64,000 bases of DNA from Conexibacter woesei DSM 14684 (lineage in GTDB: Bacteria; Actinomycetota; Thermoleophilia; Solirubrobacterales; Solirubrobacteraceae): positions 5,194,001-5,258,000 of the forward strand of contig NC_013739.1 of the NCBI RefSeq assembly GCF_000025265.1, in the 5' to 3' direction. Of the stretch, positions 52,748 through 61,396 are shown one piece after another. A model generated the notes under the pieces. It did not search any database. It was not told the origin of the DNA and saw only the letters and a program-made list of their open reading frames with translations. A program made the position numbers and the translations under genes. Position 1 is the first letter of the stretch, and every line of letters begins with the position of its first letter.

Positions 52748-54402
52748 CCCTGCTCACCTCCGCCCTCGTCGGCATCGCCGCGCTCGTCGCGCTGGCCGGC
52801 GCCAGCCACCTGCTGCTGCACGTCTTCCAGCAGGAGCACTACGAGGCGCGCCGCCTCTACCTGTGGATCTCGCAGGCGTACGGGGTCCGGCTCGCGCTGC
52901 CGGAGGCCGGGCTGCTGGTCGTCGCCGGCACCGCCTGCGCGGTCGGCGCGAATGCGAGCGGCGTCGTCGGCGTCGTGCTGGCGGTCGGCCTCGTCGCGAT
53001 GGCCGCGCGCGCCGCGCGCGTCGTCTGGACGCGCGAGACGATCAAGCCGCTCGTCTTCACCCCGCGCGCGAGACGCCTCTTCGGCCTCCAGCTCGCGATC
53101 GCCGTGCTCGTGCTGGCGATCGCGGTCGTCCTCGGCGGCGACAGCGCGGTCGGGCCCGCGGTCACCGGCGCGGTCGGCGCGGTGCTGCTGCTGGTCGCGC
53201 CGTGGCTGCTCGGCGGGGTCGTCAACCGCATGCTGAGACCGGTCCAGCAGGCCGACAACCGCCGCTTCCTCCGCAGCGCCGAGCAGCGCCTGCGCGACGT
53301 CAGACCGCTCGTCGTCGGCATCACCGGCTCGTACGGCAAGACGACGACGAAGGCGTGCGTGACCGAGGTGCTGGAGCTGCTCGGCCCCGCCTACCCGACG
53401 CCGGCCTCGTTCAACAGCACGCTCGGCGTCGTGCGCGCGATCAACGAGGGCCTGCAGCCGCAGCACCAGTCGTTCGTCGTCGAGATGGGCGCCTACCGCC
53501 GCGGCGACGTGCAGGAGCTGTGCGACCTCGTGCACCCGCGGATCGGCGTGCTGACGGCGATCGGCCCCGCGCACCTGGAGCGCTTCGGCTCGCTCGACGT
53601 GACCGAGCAGGCGAAGGGCGAGCTGGCCGATGCGCTGCCGGCCGAGGGCCTCTTCGTCACGCGCGCCGACGACGAGCGGACGCTGCGCGTCGCGCGCACG
53701 CGCTCGGCCGCGCGCGCGCTGCTGTTCGCGCCCGCGCCGCACCCCGACGCCGACGTCTGGGCCGAGGACGTGCGGCTGGAGAACGGCAGAACGCACTTCA
53801 CGCTCGTCGCGAGAGCGAGCGGCGACGGCGGGGCGAGCGGCGACGGCGGTGCCGCCGCCGGCGAGCAGCGCGCCGACGTGCGCGCGCGACTGCTCGGCGA
53901 CCACAACGTCGCGAACCTGCTCGCCGCCGCGGCGGTCGGGATCGGCCACGGGCTGGCGCTCGCCGATGTCGCGCGCGCGCTCGGCCGCGTCACGCCGCCC
54001 GACCACCGGCTCGCCCCGATCGTCAACAGAGCCGCCGGGATCGTCGTGATCGACGACTCCTACAACGCCAACCCCGAGGGCGCCGCAGCAGCGCTCGGCG
54101 TGCTGCGCGACCACCCGGCGACGCGGCGGCTGCTCGTCACGCCCGGGATGGTCGAGCTGGGCGCGCGCGAGCAGGAGGAGAACCGCCGGCTCGGCGAGCT
54201 GGCGGCCGGCGTCGCGGACATCGCGATCCTGATCGGCGCGCGCGGCGAGGACGTCGCCGCGGGGATGCGCGCCGCCGGAGCGCCGGAGGAGCGGATCCTG
54301 GTGCTGCCGGACGGCCCCGCCGCACACGCGAAGGTCGCCGAGCTGACGCGCTCCGGCGACGTCGTTCTGTTCGAGAACGACCTGCCCGACGTGTACGCCT
54401 AG
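52744..54402 (+). CDS. Membrane-anchored MurF-like Mur ligase
   Basis: A 552-residue protein with two parts. Residues 1-165 hold about five hydrophobic segments (4-22, two in 52-90, 112-132, 137-160), a domain not found in standard MurF. Residues about 188-552 are a Mur ligase: ATP loop GITGSYGKTTTK (193-204), FNSTLGVVRAINEGLQPQHQSFVVEMGAYRRGDVQEL, IGPAHLERFGSLDVTEQAKGEL, LLGDHNVANLLAAAAVG, PDHRLAPI and VIDDSYNANPEGAAAALGVL. These are MurF hallmarks (addition of D-Ala-D-Ala to the UDP-muramyl tripeptide). ATGA overlap with the hydrolase. Membrane attachment suggests a lipid-linked acceptor, an inference. Confidence 0.88.
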   Translation: MTLLTSALVGIAALVALAGASHLLLHVFQQEHYEARRLYLWISQAYGVRLALPEAGLLVVAGTACAVGANASGVVGVVLAVGLVAMAARAARVVWTRETIKPLVFTPRARRLFGLQLAIAVLVLAIAVVLGGDSAVGPAVTGAVGAVLLLVAPWLLGGVVNRMLRPVQQADNRRFLRSAEQRLRDVRPLVVGITGSYGKTTTKACVTEVLELLGPAYPTPASFNSTLGVVRAINEGLQPQHQSFVVEMGAYRRGDVQELCDLVHPRIGVLTAIGPAHLERFGSLDVTEQAKGELADALPAEGLFVTRADDERTLRVARTRSAARALLFAPAPHPDADVWAEDVRLENGRTHFTLVARASGDGGASGDGGAAAGEQRADVRARLLGDHNVANLLAAAAVGIGHGLALADVARALGRVTPPDHRLAPIVNRAAGIVVIDDSYNANPEGAAAALGVLRDHPATRRLLVTPGMVELGAREQEENRRLGELAAGVADIAILIGARGEDVAAGMRAAGAPEERILVLPDGPAAHAKVAELTRSGDVVLFENDLPDVYA

Positions 54403-54460
54403 CGGCGCGCTTCTGACGTCCGATCGGCCATCTCGTCGGGCCGCGGGGAACCTAGGTCTT

Positions 54461-55489
54461 GTGAACAGGGAGCAGCGTCGAGCCGCGAACGAAGACTCCG
54501 TCCGGAGCTTTTTCGCCTCGTGGGATCCCGCGTGGCGTTGGATCCTGATTCTCGGCCTGCGCCAGATGCGTGCCGACCCGGTGTCCCTCGGTGCGCTGGC
54601 GGCCGCGGAGGCGGACGGAAACGAGAGCTGGGCCGAGGATACGTACGCCTACGGCCCGCTCTCACTCGGCATCACGGCGGCCGCCGTGAACGAAGCTGCG
54701 CAGCACTGCGAGGATCTGTTCGCGCTTCTGCGGTTTCTGCGCGAGCCGATCTACTTCGCTCGCGACATGGCCAACTACGGCGCCGGAAAGGTCGTCGAGT
54801 TCGGGCGCAAGCTCGACAGAGCCGATGACGCCACCATCAGCCAGCTCTTTTTGGTTCCACCACCGGAGGTGGTGCGTGAAGGGCTGACCCGTGCAGGCGA
54901 TCCTGACGCGGCCGTCGCGCACGCCGAGGAGGGGCGCGTTCGTCTTGGAGCGATGGTCCGCGAGACGGCAACGTTCTACCGTTCCTTCGAGGATTTTCAC
55001 GTCCAGTACAAACATGGGTTGAAGTTGCCGCTCCGTCCGTTCGGCACCCCAACTGAAGAGGCGATCGACGAGCGGAAGACGGACCTCGAGGCGCCGCTGT
55101 TCTCCTACACGACTGAGCCGATCGAGTCGCAGGCACGCCGCTCGCCGACCGACCAGCCGATCATGTTCAAGGCCAGCCCCGCCCAGCGGGCTGACCTGCT
55201 GCGGTTGGTGAGAGAGCGGAACCTGCTGCGCCTGCAGATGGTCGCGAAGGTCGGCTTGGACGAGTTGGTCGAGCGCTCCCACACCGTCCTGCGCCTGTTG
55301 CAGATCGCCCAGGAGAACCGGCTTGCGCTCGGCCGCCTCGAAGAGGGCAACCAGAGGTTCGTCGTTCCCGGACTGCGGAGATGGGAGCAGGTCGAGGTGC
55401 TGATCGGGATCGACCGGACGCTCTCGTTGAACGACTTCGCTGATCCGACCGGATCGCCCACGAACCGAGGCAAGCGCCGTCGACGTTGA
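54461..55489 (+). CDS. Accessory protein of unknown function, foreign composition
   Basis: A 342-residue protein starting at GTG. No signal peptide or convincing membrane segment; a moderately hydrophobic stretch (WRWILILGL) is near residue 26. The chain is mostly helical and charged, with a C-terminal coiled-coil-like stretch (VRERNLLRLQMVAKVGLDELVERSHTVLRLLQIAQENRLALGRLEEGNQ) and a basic tail (RGKRRRR). Base use differs from every neighbour: TTT, TTG, GAT and CGT codons are frequent and GC is visibly lower. This suggests recent acquisition. It stands alone between the MurF operon and a convergent gene. I do not recognise the family. Confidence 0.7.
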   Translation: MNREQRRAANEDSVRSFFASWDPAWRWILILGLRQMRADPVSLGALAAAEADGNESWAEDTYAYGPLSLGITAAAVNEAAQHCEDLFALLRFLREPIYFARDMANYGAGKVVEFGRKLDRADDATISQLFLVPPPEVVREGLTRAGDPDAAVAHAEEGRVRLGAMVRETATFYRSFEDFHVQYKHGLKLPLRPFGTPTEEAIDERKTDLEAPLFSYTTEPIESQARRSPTDQPIMFKASPAQRADLLRLVRERNLLRLQMVAKVGLDELVERSHTVLRLLQIAQENRLALGRLEEGNQRFVVPGLRRWEQVEVLIGIDRTLSLNDFADPTGSPTNRGKRRRR

Positions 55490-55516
55490 GCGTTCGACAG
55501 TCCTCGCCGTAGGCCG

Positions 55517-56296
55517 TCAGCGACCGTCCCGCCAGGCGACGAGCTCCCGCAGCGGCGCGAGGTCGTAGCCGCCGCCGTCCTCGCTGCCGCCGATCCCGAC
55601 GATCACGTGCTCGACGCCCGCGGCGACCAGCTCGTCGGCGCGGCCGATGTCGTCGGGCGGGATCGCCCACGTACGCTCGATCTCGGCCGGGTCGCGGCCG
55701 ACCTCGGCGCAGTGACCGAGCAGGATCTCGTTCTTGCGGCGGTACGTCTCCGCGCCGCCGAAGCCGTGCCACATGTCCGCGTGCTGCGCGACGAGCCGCA
55801 GCGTCACTCTCTCCCCGGATCCGCCGACCAGCAGCGGCAGTCTGCCGAGCGGCGGCGGGTTGAGCTTGCCGAGCCGCTCGCGGATCCGCGGCAGCGCCGC
55901 TCTCAGCGCGCGCAGCCGGTCCGGCGCGGTGCCGAACTCGTAGCCGTACTCGTCGTAGTCTCTCTGGAACCAGCCGGCGCCGACGCCGAAGATGGCGCGA
56001 CCGCCGGAGATGTGGTCGATCGTGCGGTGCGCGTCGGCCAGCAGCTCGGGGTTGCGGTAGGAGTTGCACGTCACCAGCGCGCCGACGTGCGCGCGCTCGG
56101 TCGCCTGCGCCAGCGCCGCGAGCGTCGCGATCCCCTCGAAGTGCTTCCCGCCGGGATCGCCGTAGAGCGGGAAGAAGTGGTCCCAGCAGAAGATCGTGTC
56201 GACCCCGAGCTCCTCCGCCTCGCGCCACGCGCGGCGCATCGCGTCGAAGTCGGCGTGCTGGGGCTGGACCTGGATGCCGATGCGCACGCGTGTCAT
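55517..56296 (-). CDS. LLM-class F420-dependent oxidoreductase
   Basis: A 259-residue luciferase-like TIM barrel: RVRIGIQVQPQHADFDAMRRAWREAEELGVDTIFCWDHFFPLYGDPGG, ATERAHVGALVTCNSYRNPELLADAHRTIDHISGGRAIFGVGAGWFQRDYDEYGY, LGRLPLLVGGSGERVTLRLVAQHADMWHGFG. The cis-peptide CNSYRNP region and GAGW motif are typical of F420-dependent members of actinobacteria. Reaction is redox transfer from reduced F420 (or FMNH2); substrate unknown. Stand-alone; it ends 27 bases from the convergent accessory gene. Confidence 0.88.
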   Translation of the reverse strand: MTRVRIGIQVQPQHADFDAMRRAWREAEELGVDTIFCWDHFFPLYGDPGGKHFEGIATLAALAQATERAHVGALVTCNSYRNPELLADAHRTIDHISGGRAIFGVGAGWFQRDYDEYGYEFGTAPDRLRALRAALPRIRERLGKLNPPPLGRLPLLVGGSGERVTLRLVAQHADMWHGFGGAETYRRKNEILLGHCAEVGRDPAEIERTWAIPPDDIGRADELVAAGVEHVIVGIGGSEDGGGYDLAPLRELVAWRDGR

Positions 56297-56320
56297 GGCA
56301 CCTGAAGGTAGCGCGACCGT

Positions 56321-57748
56321 CTACCGCGGGTGCTCGACCGCCTCCAGCCGCCCCGTGTCCATGTCGGTCGGTCCCGTCGCCCGGCGGCTGACGAAGTAGA
56401 GGACGACGCCGAGCGCCATCAGCCCGCCGGCGAGCGGGAACGAGCTGGACGGCTGCTGCGTCAGCAGCGTCGCGCAGACGACCGCTCCGATCACCGGGAT
56501 CGCGCTGGGCGCGTGGAAGTGGTCGTGGTCGACAGGGTCTCTGCGCAGCACGAGCACCGAGACGTTGACGAGGATGAACACGCACAGCAGCAGCGTCACG
56601 GTCGTGTCGGCGAGCTTCTCGAGCGTCCCGATCGCGATCAGCAGCATGCACAGCGCAGTCGTGAAGACGATCGCCGGCAGCGGCGTCTGACGGCCCTTGT
56701 GGACGCCGCCGAAGAAGCGCGGCACGATCCCCTCGCGGCTCATCCCGTAGACGAGGCGGGAGGCCATGATCATGTTGATCAGCGCGCCGTTGGCGACGGC
56801 GAACAGGGCGATCGCGGCGAACACCTTCGGGTCGATCGACAGCGGGCCGACCTGCGCGACCTCCAGCAGCGGGCCGGTCGAGGAGGCGAGTCTGTCGGTC
56901 GGCACGGCCATCGAGGCGAGCACCGTGACGGTGAGATACACGACGCCCGCCGCGAGCAGGCCGCCGAACAGCGCGCGCGGATAGTCGCGCTGCGGCTGCT
57001 CGGTCTCCTCCGCGACGTTGACCGAGTCCTCGAAGCCGATCAGCGCGTAGAACGCGAGCGCGGCGCCGGCGAGGATCGCGATCGGGACGGTCTCGCCCTC
57101 CTTGAAGTCGAGCGCGCGACCGGCGTCGCCGTCGCCGTTGAGGACCGCCGCCGCGGCGATCACGGTGATCAGCAGCAGGCCGCCCAGCTCGATGCACGTG
57201 AGGCCGATGTTGAGCTTCACCGACTCCGAGATGCCGCGGAAGTTGATCAGCGCGACGACGATGATGAAGACGAGCCCCGCCATCACGGTCGGCACGTCGA
57301 GGAACTGCTTCAGGTAGTCGCCGCCGAACGCGGTCGACAGCGTCGCGGCCGACGTGATCCCCGAGCACATCACCGCGAACGCGACGAGGAACGTCAGGAA
57401 CGGCATGCGGAACGCCTTGTTGACATACAGCGCCGCGCCCGCCGCGCGCGGGTACTTCGTGACCAGCTCGGCGTAGGCGAACGCGGTCAGGAACGCGAGC
57501 GCCAGCGCGACCGCGAACGACGTCCAGATCGCTCCGCCGACGCGCCCGCCGACCTCGCCGACGAGCGCGTAGATGCCCGCGCCGAGCACGTCGCCGACGA
57601 CGAAGAAGAGCAGCATGTTGCGGCCGATCGCCTTCTTCAGACCGCCGGGCGCCTCGGCGCGCTCGCGCGCCTCCGCCTCGACGCCGGCCGTGCCGCCGGC
57701 GTGCAGCGGCCTTCTGCCGCCCCCGAACCGTCTCTTCGTCGCTCCCAT
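56321..57748 (-). CDS. APC-family amino acid permease
   Basis: A 475-residue permease with about 12 predicted helices. After a 40-residue cytoplasmic tail come GRNMLLFFVVGDVLGAGIYALVGEVGGRVGG (the GxG loop of helix 1), FAYAELVTKYPRAAGAALYVNKAF, ALAFYALIGFEDSVNVAEETEQPQRDYPRALFGGLLAAGVVYLTV and GMSREGIVPRFFGGVHKGRQTPLPAIV. These are APC family features for proton-coupled amino acid uptake. It stands alone; 24 bases upstream of the LLM gene and could be cotranscribed with it. Confidence 0.92.
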   Translation of the reverse strand: MGATKRRFGGGRRPLHAGGTAGVEAEARERAEAPGGLKKAIGRNMLLFFVVGDVLGAGIYALVGEVGGRVGGAIWTSFAVALALAFLTAFAYAELVTKYPRAAGAALYVNKAFRMPFLTFLVAFAVMCSGITSAATLSTAFGGDYLKQFLDVPTVMAGLVFIIVVALINFRGISESVKLNIGLTCIELGGLLLITVIAAAAVLNGDGDAGRALDFKEGETVPIAILAGAALAFYALIGFEDSVNVAEETEQPQRDYPRALFGGLLAAGVVYLTVTVLASMAVPTDRLASSTGPLLEVAQVGPLSIDPKVFAAIALFAVANGALINMIMASRLVYGMSREGIVPRFFGGVHKGRQTPLPAIVFTTALCMLLIAIGTLEKLADTTVTLLLCVFILVNVSVLVLRRDPVDHDHFHAPSAIPVIGAVVCATLLTQQPSSSFPLAGGLMALGVVLYFVSRRATGPTDMDTGRLEAVEHPR

Positions 57749-57842
57749 GGCCGCATCCGTACCCGGCTCAGCGGTCCGCCATCCGCCGGGCGCGGCCGGC
57801 GGGCGGCTCAGGGGTCGTTTGTGACGGAGTTGCCTTGGAACG

Positions 57843-58625
57843 TCAGCGGACGGCGACGACGGGCCGTGCGTGCAGCGTCCCGCCGACGTGCTCGTCGCGG
57901 TCCTCGCCGATGACGTCGGCCAGCACCGCGCGCCAGCCGAGGCCGGCCCCGGTCGCGCCCGGCGCGACCTCCTTCAGCGCGACGTGGCTCGGCGACGGCA
58001 TCGCCGCCGCCAGCCGGTCGGGAGCGGGCCCGGCGACGACGTAGGCGTCGACAGCGTGCTCGAACGCGTGCAGGAAGGCCCAGGCCTCCGCGGCCGCCGG
58101 ACCGCGCACCGGCGCGTTCACGTGCCTGATCACGTGCGCGCCGCGCGCCCGCGCCGCCTCGGCCAGCACGGCCGCGAGCGCGTCGTGCAGGACGACGACG
58201 TCGCCGGCGCGCACGCCGGCGCCGAGCAGCGCCTCGCCCTCGTCCGCGCCCGCCGCGTAGACCGCCCGCTCGTGTGCGCTCAATCCGCCGCGGGCGACGG
58301 GTCCCGGCGCGACCCCGCCGAGCATGTCGTCGAGCAGCGCGGCGAGCTGGCGCAGCTCGACGTCCGCGTCGGAGTCGGCGCCGACCGCGTGCTCGCCGAC
58401 CGCGATCGCGTCCTCCGCCGGTGTGCTGAGACAGGCGCGCAGCTCGGCCGCGGCCGCCCGTGCCGGTGGCGACGCGGCGACGCACCAGACGGTCCGCCCG
58501 CCGAGCGCGTCGCTCGCCAGCTCACGTGCGTGCGCGACGACGCGCAGATCGCGCGCACGGGCGAAGCTGGACGTGCCCGGCCCGCCGGTGAACGGCGGCA
58601 GCCGATCGGTCGTCGTGAACGGCAT
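57843..58625 (-). CDS. Degenerate trehalose-synthase-like N-terminal (GT-B) domain protein
   Basis: About 260 residues from ATG 58625 (GTG 58628 adjacent). GGRTVWCVAASPPARAAAAELRACL, GDVVVLHDALAAVLAEAARARGAHVIRHVNAP, and EAWAFLHAFEHAVDAYVVAG follow the order of the N-terminal Rossmann half of GT4-type trehalose synthases, but the GGGVAEML loop there is replaced by ARAAAAEL and the C-terminal nucleotide-sugar half is missing. It is therefore likely non-catalytic or divergent. Alternatively an unrelated Rossmann protein. Opposite in context: located between the amino acid permease and the cyclase gene, same strand. Confidence 0.5.
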   Translation of the reverse strand: MPFTTTDRLPPFTGGPGTSSFARARDLRVVAHARELASDALGGRTVWCVAASPPARAAAAELRACLSTPAEDAIAVGEHAVGADSDADVELRQLAALLDDMLGGVAPGPVARGGLSAHERAVYAAGADEGEALLGAGVRAGDVVVLHDALAAVLAEAARARGAHVIRHVNAPVRGPAAAEAWAFLHAFEHAVDAYVVAGPAPDRLAAAMPSPSHVALKEVAPGATGAGLGWRAVLADVIGEDRDEHVGGTLHARPVVAVR

Positions 58626-58688
58626 CACCGCTCACGCTAGACCTGCCGTGGGGCATGTCAAGCGCCGCGCCGATGCCCGGACACGGCG

Positions 58689-59468
58689 CTACGCCGGCAC
58701 GAGCGCCAGCACGCGCGCGGGGCTGCCGGTGCCGTCGACGAGCCGCAGCGGGGCGACGACCAGCAGCGCGCCCGTGACCGGCAGCTCGCCGAGGTTCGCG
58801 AGCTGCGTGAGGCCGTAGACGCCGGCGCCGAGCAGGTGGTTGTGGGCCGGGAACGGCGGATCGAAGCCGCCGGCGGCGCCGGCGTCGGTGCCGACCGTCT
58901 CGACGCCGAAGCCGGCGACCGCGCGCTCCTCGGCGAGCCAGCGCGTGGCCGCCGCGTCCGGACCGGGCGTGACGGGGCCGTTCTCGCCGACGTTGAGGAA
59001 CGCCTCGGCGTCGTGCGCGTGACGCTCCCAACCGGTGCGGAACAGCAGCCAGGCGCCGTCGGGGATGCGGCCGTGCTCGCGCTCGTGGTGCTGGAGGTCC
59101 GCGACCGTCAGCAGGTAGCTGGGGTCGCGCTGCACCTCGGCGGTCTTGTCGACGACGACCGCGGGACCGACGAGCTTGGACGGCGGCACGGAGGCGACGT
59201 CCTCGCCGTCCCTCCCGCTGATCCAGTGGATCGGCGCGTCGAAGTGGGTGCCGGTGTGCTCGCCGATCTCCAGCACGCTCCACGCCCACATCGGGCCTCT
59301 GTCGTCGTATCTGCTCAGCTCGCGGCGCCGCAGCGGCGGCGTGTTCGCGAACGGCTCCGGCAGCTGGATCACGGGCGTGCGCTCGCTCAGCGGCTGCGTC
59401 AGGTCGACGACCTGGACGGACGCGTCGCCGAGCGCGTCGATCAGCGCGGCGATGGTGGTGGCGGACAT
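58689..59468 (-). CDS. Cyclase-family (kynurenine formamidase-like) metal-dependent hydrolase
   Basis: A 259-residue protein of the cyclase/kynurenine-formamidase family: VVDLTQPLSERTPVIQLPEPF, SVLEIGEHTGTHFDAPIHWI with the metal-binding HTGTHFDAPxH motif (residues about 71-81), and FGVETVGTDAG, PAHNHLLGAGVYGLTQLANL with late His/Glu. GGAG lies six bases before ATG 59468. It is 27 bases downstream of the ThDP enzyme gene on the same strand, so the two probably belong to one pathway; substrate may be an acyl amide, lactone or cyclic acid. Confidence 0.9.
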   Translation of the reverse strand: MSATTIAALIDALGDASVQVVDLTQPLSERTPVIQLPEPFANTPPLRRRELSRYDDRGPMWAWSVLEIGEHTGTHFDAPIHWISGRDGEDVASVPPSKLVGPAVVVDKTAEVQRDPSYLLTVADLQHHEREHGRIPDGAWLLFRTGWERHAHDAEAFLNVGENGPVTPGPDAAATRWLAEERAVAGFGVETVGTDAGAAGGFDPPFPAHNHLLGAGVYGLTQLANLGELPVTGALLVVAPLRLVDGTGSPARVLALVPA

Positions 59469-59495
59469 CGTTCTCCTCGGTTCTCTCATCCGGGC

Positions 59496-61262
59496 TCAGC
59501 CGGCGCGGAAGGCGTCTTCGAGCCACGCCGCGCAGATGGTGGGATCGACCTTCGCATCGACGACGAGCGGCGACGGCGGACCGTCGCCGGCCAGCCACGC
59601 AGTGACCGCGCCGAGGTCCTCGACGCTGCGGACGGTGACGCCCTGCGCCCCCGCCGCGCGGCCCAGTGCGGCGAGGTCGGCGTCGGGGAAGCGCACGCCG
59701 GTGAGGTCGTGTCCGGCGGGCGCGAAGTGGTGCACCTCGGCGCCGTAGGCGGCGTCGTCGTAGACGAGCACGAGCAGCCTGAGTCTCAGCCGCGCGGCTG
59801 TCTCCAGCTCGGGCAGGGCCATGAAGCAGCCGCCGTCGCCGAGCGCGGCGACGGTCACGCGGTCGGGCCGCGCGACCGCGGCGCCGATCGCGCAGCCGAG
59901 CCCGAGCCCGACGCCCTGGAAGCCGTTCGGGAAGACCCATGCGCGCGCGTCCGGCACGCGCAAGTACATCGCCGGCCAGCCGAGGAAGTGGCCGGAGTCG
60001 ACCGCGACGGTGCGATCGTCCGGCAGGATCGCGTCGAGCGCCAGCGTGAGCGTGCGGGGGTCGACGAAGCCGGTCCCGCTCGCGTCGGCCGCGCGGCTCG
60101 GCTCGCCCGCGCCGCTCGCGACCGGCGGGGCCGCGCCGCTCGGCTCGCCCGCCTCGGCGGCAGCCAGCGGCTCCTGCGCCCAGCCGCGCGCGGCGATCTG
60201 CTCCCCGATCGCCTGCATCCGCCAGCCGACCGCGGCGCGCGGCTCCTGCGTGGGTGCGGCCGCGGGCAGCGCCGCCGCGAGCGCCTCGGCGACCGCCGCC
60301 GCGTCGCCCGCGACCGCGGCCGCACGCGGGCCGTGGACGCCGAGTGCCGCCGGCTCGACGTCGACCTGGACGACCGGCGCGCTCCCGAACAGCGTCCCGT
60401 GCCGCGTCGTCCAGTGGTTGAGCGTCGCGCCGAACGCGAGCACGAGGTCGGCCTGCGGCAGCAGCTCCTGCGCGAGCGGCGAGGAGAAGCCGCCAGCGAT
60501 TCCGAGCGCCCAGGGGTTGCCGGCGAACAGCCCGTTTGCCGGCGCCGAGGTCGCCAGCAGCGCCCCGCAGCGCGCCCCCAGCCGCTCCAGCGCCGGCCCC
60601 GCGTCGCTCAGCACCGCCCCGCGCCCCGCGACGATCACGGGCCTTGCCGCGCCGCGCAGCAGCTCCACGACCGCCGCGAGTTCTGGCGCGTCGCCGATCA
60701 GTGGCGAGTCTTGGGTCTCCTGGACCCGAAACTCACCACTGATCGGCGGCGCCGGCGCGGCCTGGACGTCGAGCGGGAGCATCAGGACCACCGGGCGGCG
60801 CTCGCGCGCGGCGCGACCCAGCGCGCGCAGCGCGTCGGCGCAGGCGCTCGCCGCGCTCTCGACGCGCTCGGCGGCGGCGCCGACCGACTCGACCAGGCCC
60901 GCCTGGTCGATGCGGAAGTTCGAATGGACGTCGGCGGCGGGCGTGTCGGCCGCGAGCACGAGCAGCGGCGTGTGACTCTTGGCCGCCTCCGCGAGCCCGG
61001 TGATCGCGTTCGTCAGCCCCGGCCCCTGGTGGACGCTGCAGACGCCGACCTCGCCGCTGACGCGCGCCCAGCCGTCCGCCATGCAGATCGCGCCGCCCTC
61101 GTGGCGCGCCGCGAGAAAGCGCGCGCCGCCGGTGACGAGCGCGTTGGTGACGACGAGGTTGCCGCTCCCGAGCACACCGAAGACGGTGCCGACACCGGCC
61201 GCGGCGAGCGTCCGCCCGACCGCGCCGGCGACCGTCTGCTGCTGCTCGCTCGCCGCGCTCAC
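59496..61262 (-). CDS. ThDP-dependent enzyme (acetolactate synthase/benzoylformate decarboxylase-like)
   Basis: About 588 residues from GTG 61262. PYR domain: TVFGVLGSGN, FLAARHEGGAICMADGWAR with catalytic Glu55, VHQGPGLTNAITGLAEAAKSHTPLLVLAAD. TH3 domain near 200-330. PP domain: FPNGFQGVGLGLGCAIGAA, LGDGGCFMALPELETAARL, and VYDDAAYGAEV for Mg binding, where the usual Asn-Asn is Asp-Asp. Low-complexity linker (about 410-450). Residues about 173-190 between PYR and TH3 are encoded by a palindromic element. Likely a decarboxylase or carboligase for a 2-oxo acid; the cyclase gene follows. Confidence 0.87.
   Translation of the reverse strand: MSAASEQQQTVAGAVGRTLAAAGVGTVFGVLGSGNLVVTNALVTGGARFLAARHEGGAICMADGWARVSGEVGVCSVHQGPGLTNAITGLAEAAKSHTPLLVLAADTPAADVHSNFRIDQAGLVESVGAAAERVESAASACADALRALGRAARERRPVVLMLPLDVQAAPAPPISGEFRVQETQDSPLIGDAPELAAVVELLRGAARPVIVAGRGAVLSDAGPALERLGARCGALLATSAPANGLFAGNPWALGIAGGFSSPLAQELLPQADLVLAFGATLNHWTTRHGTLFGSAPVVQVDVEPAALGVHGPRAAAVAGDAAAVAEALAAALPAAAPTQEPRAAVGWRMQAIGEQIAARGWAQEPLAAAEAGEPSGAAPPVASGAGEPSRAADASGTGFVDPRTLTLALDAILPDDRTVAVDSGHFLGWPAMYLRVPDARAWVFPNGFQGVGLGLGCAIGAAVARPDRVTVAALGDGGCFMALPELETAARLRLRLLVLVYDDAAYGAEVHHFAPAGHDLTGVRFPDADLAALGRAAGAQGVTVRSVEDLGAVTAWLAGDGPPSPLVVDAKVDPTICAAWLEDAFRAG
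60693..60747. repeat. Palindromic repeat element inside the ThDP enzyme gene (copy 2)
   Basis: Arms 60693-60709 and 60731-60747 are 17-base complements with one mismatch. The core contains GGGTC (60713-60717) and GACCC (60723-60727) as a second stem. Read on the minus strand, the core is AGTTT...GGTCC...GACCCAA, as in the copy at 49470-49522. It is 55 bases long, keeps the reading frame open, and encodes part of the interdomain linker. Confidence 0.7.
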
Positions 61263-61396
61263 GCGCGCATCGTACGTGAGCGCGGTGCGGGTCGAACGCC
61301 GCCGCGCCGAGGACGGTTTCCCCGCCCCGGCACTGCGGTACATAACCGACACCGGCGCACGGGAGCGCCTCGTCTCGGTTCGAGAGGAGGGCAGCG

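Noticed and set aside
57783-57802. Seven-base inverted repeat (CCGCCGG / CCGGCGG) between the GT-like gene and the permease gene
   Set aside because: Such short GC repeats are expected by chance at this composition; no further support for a terminator.
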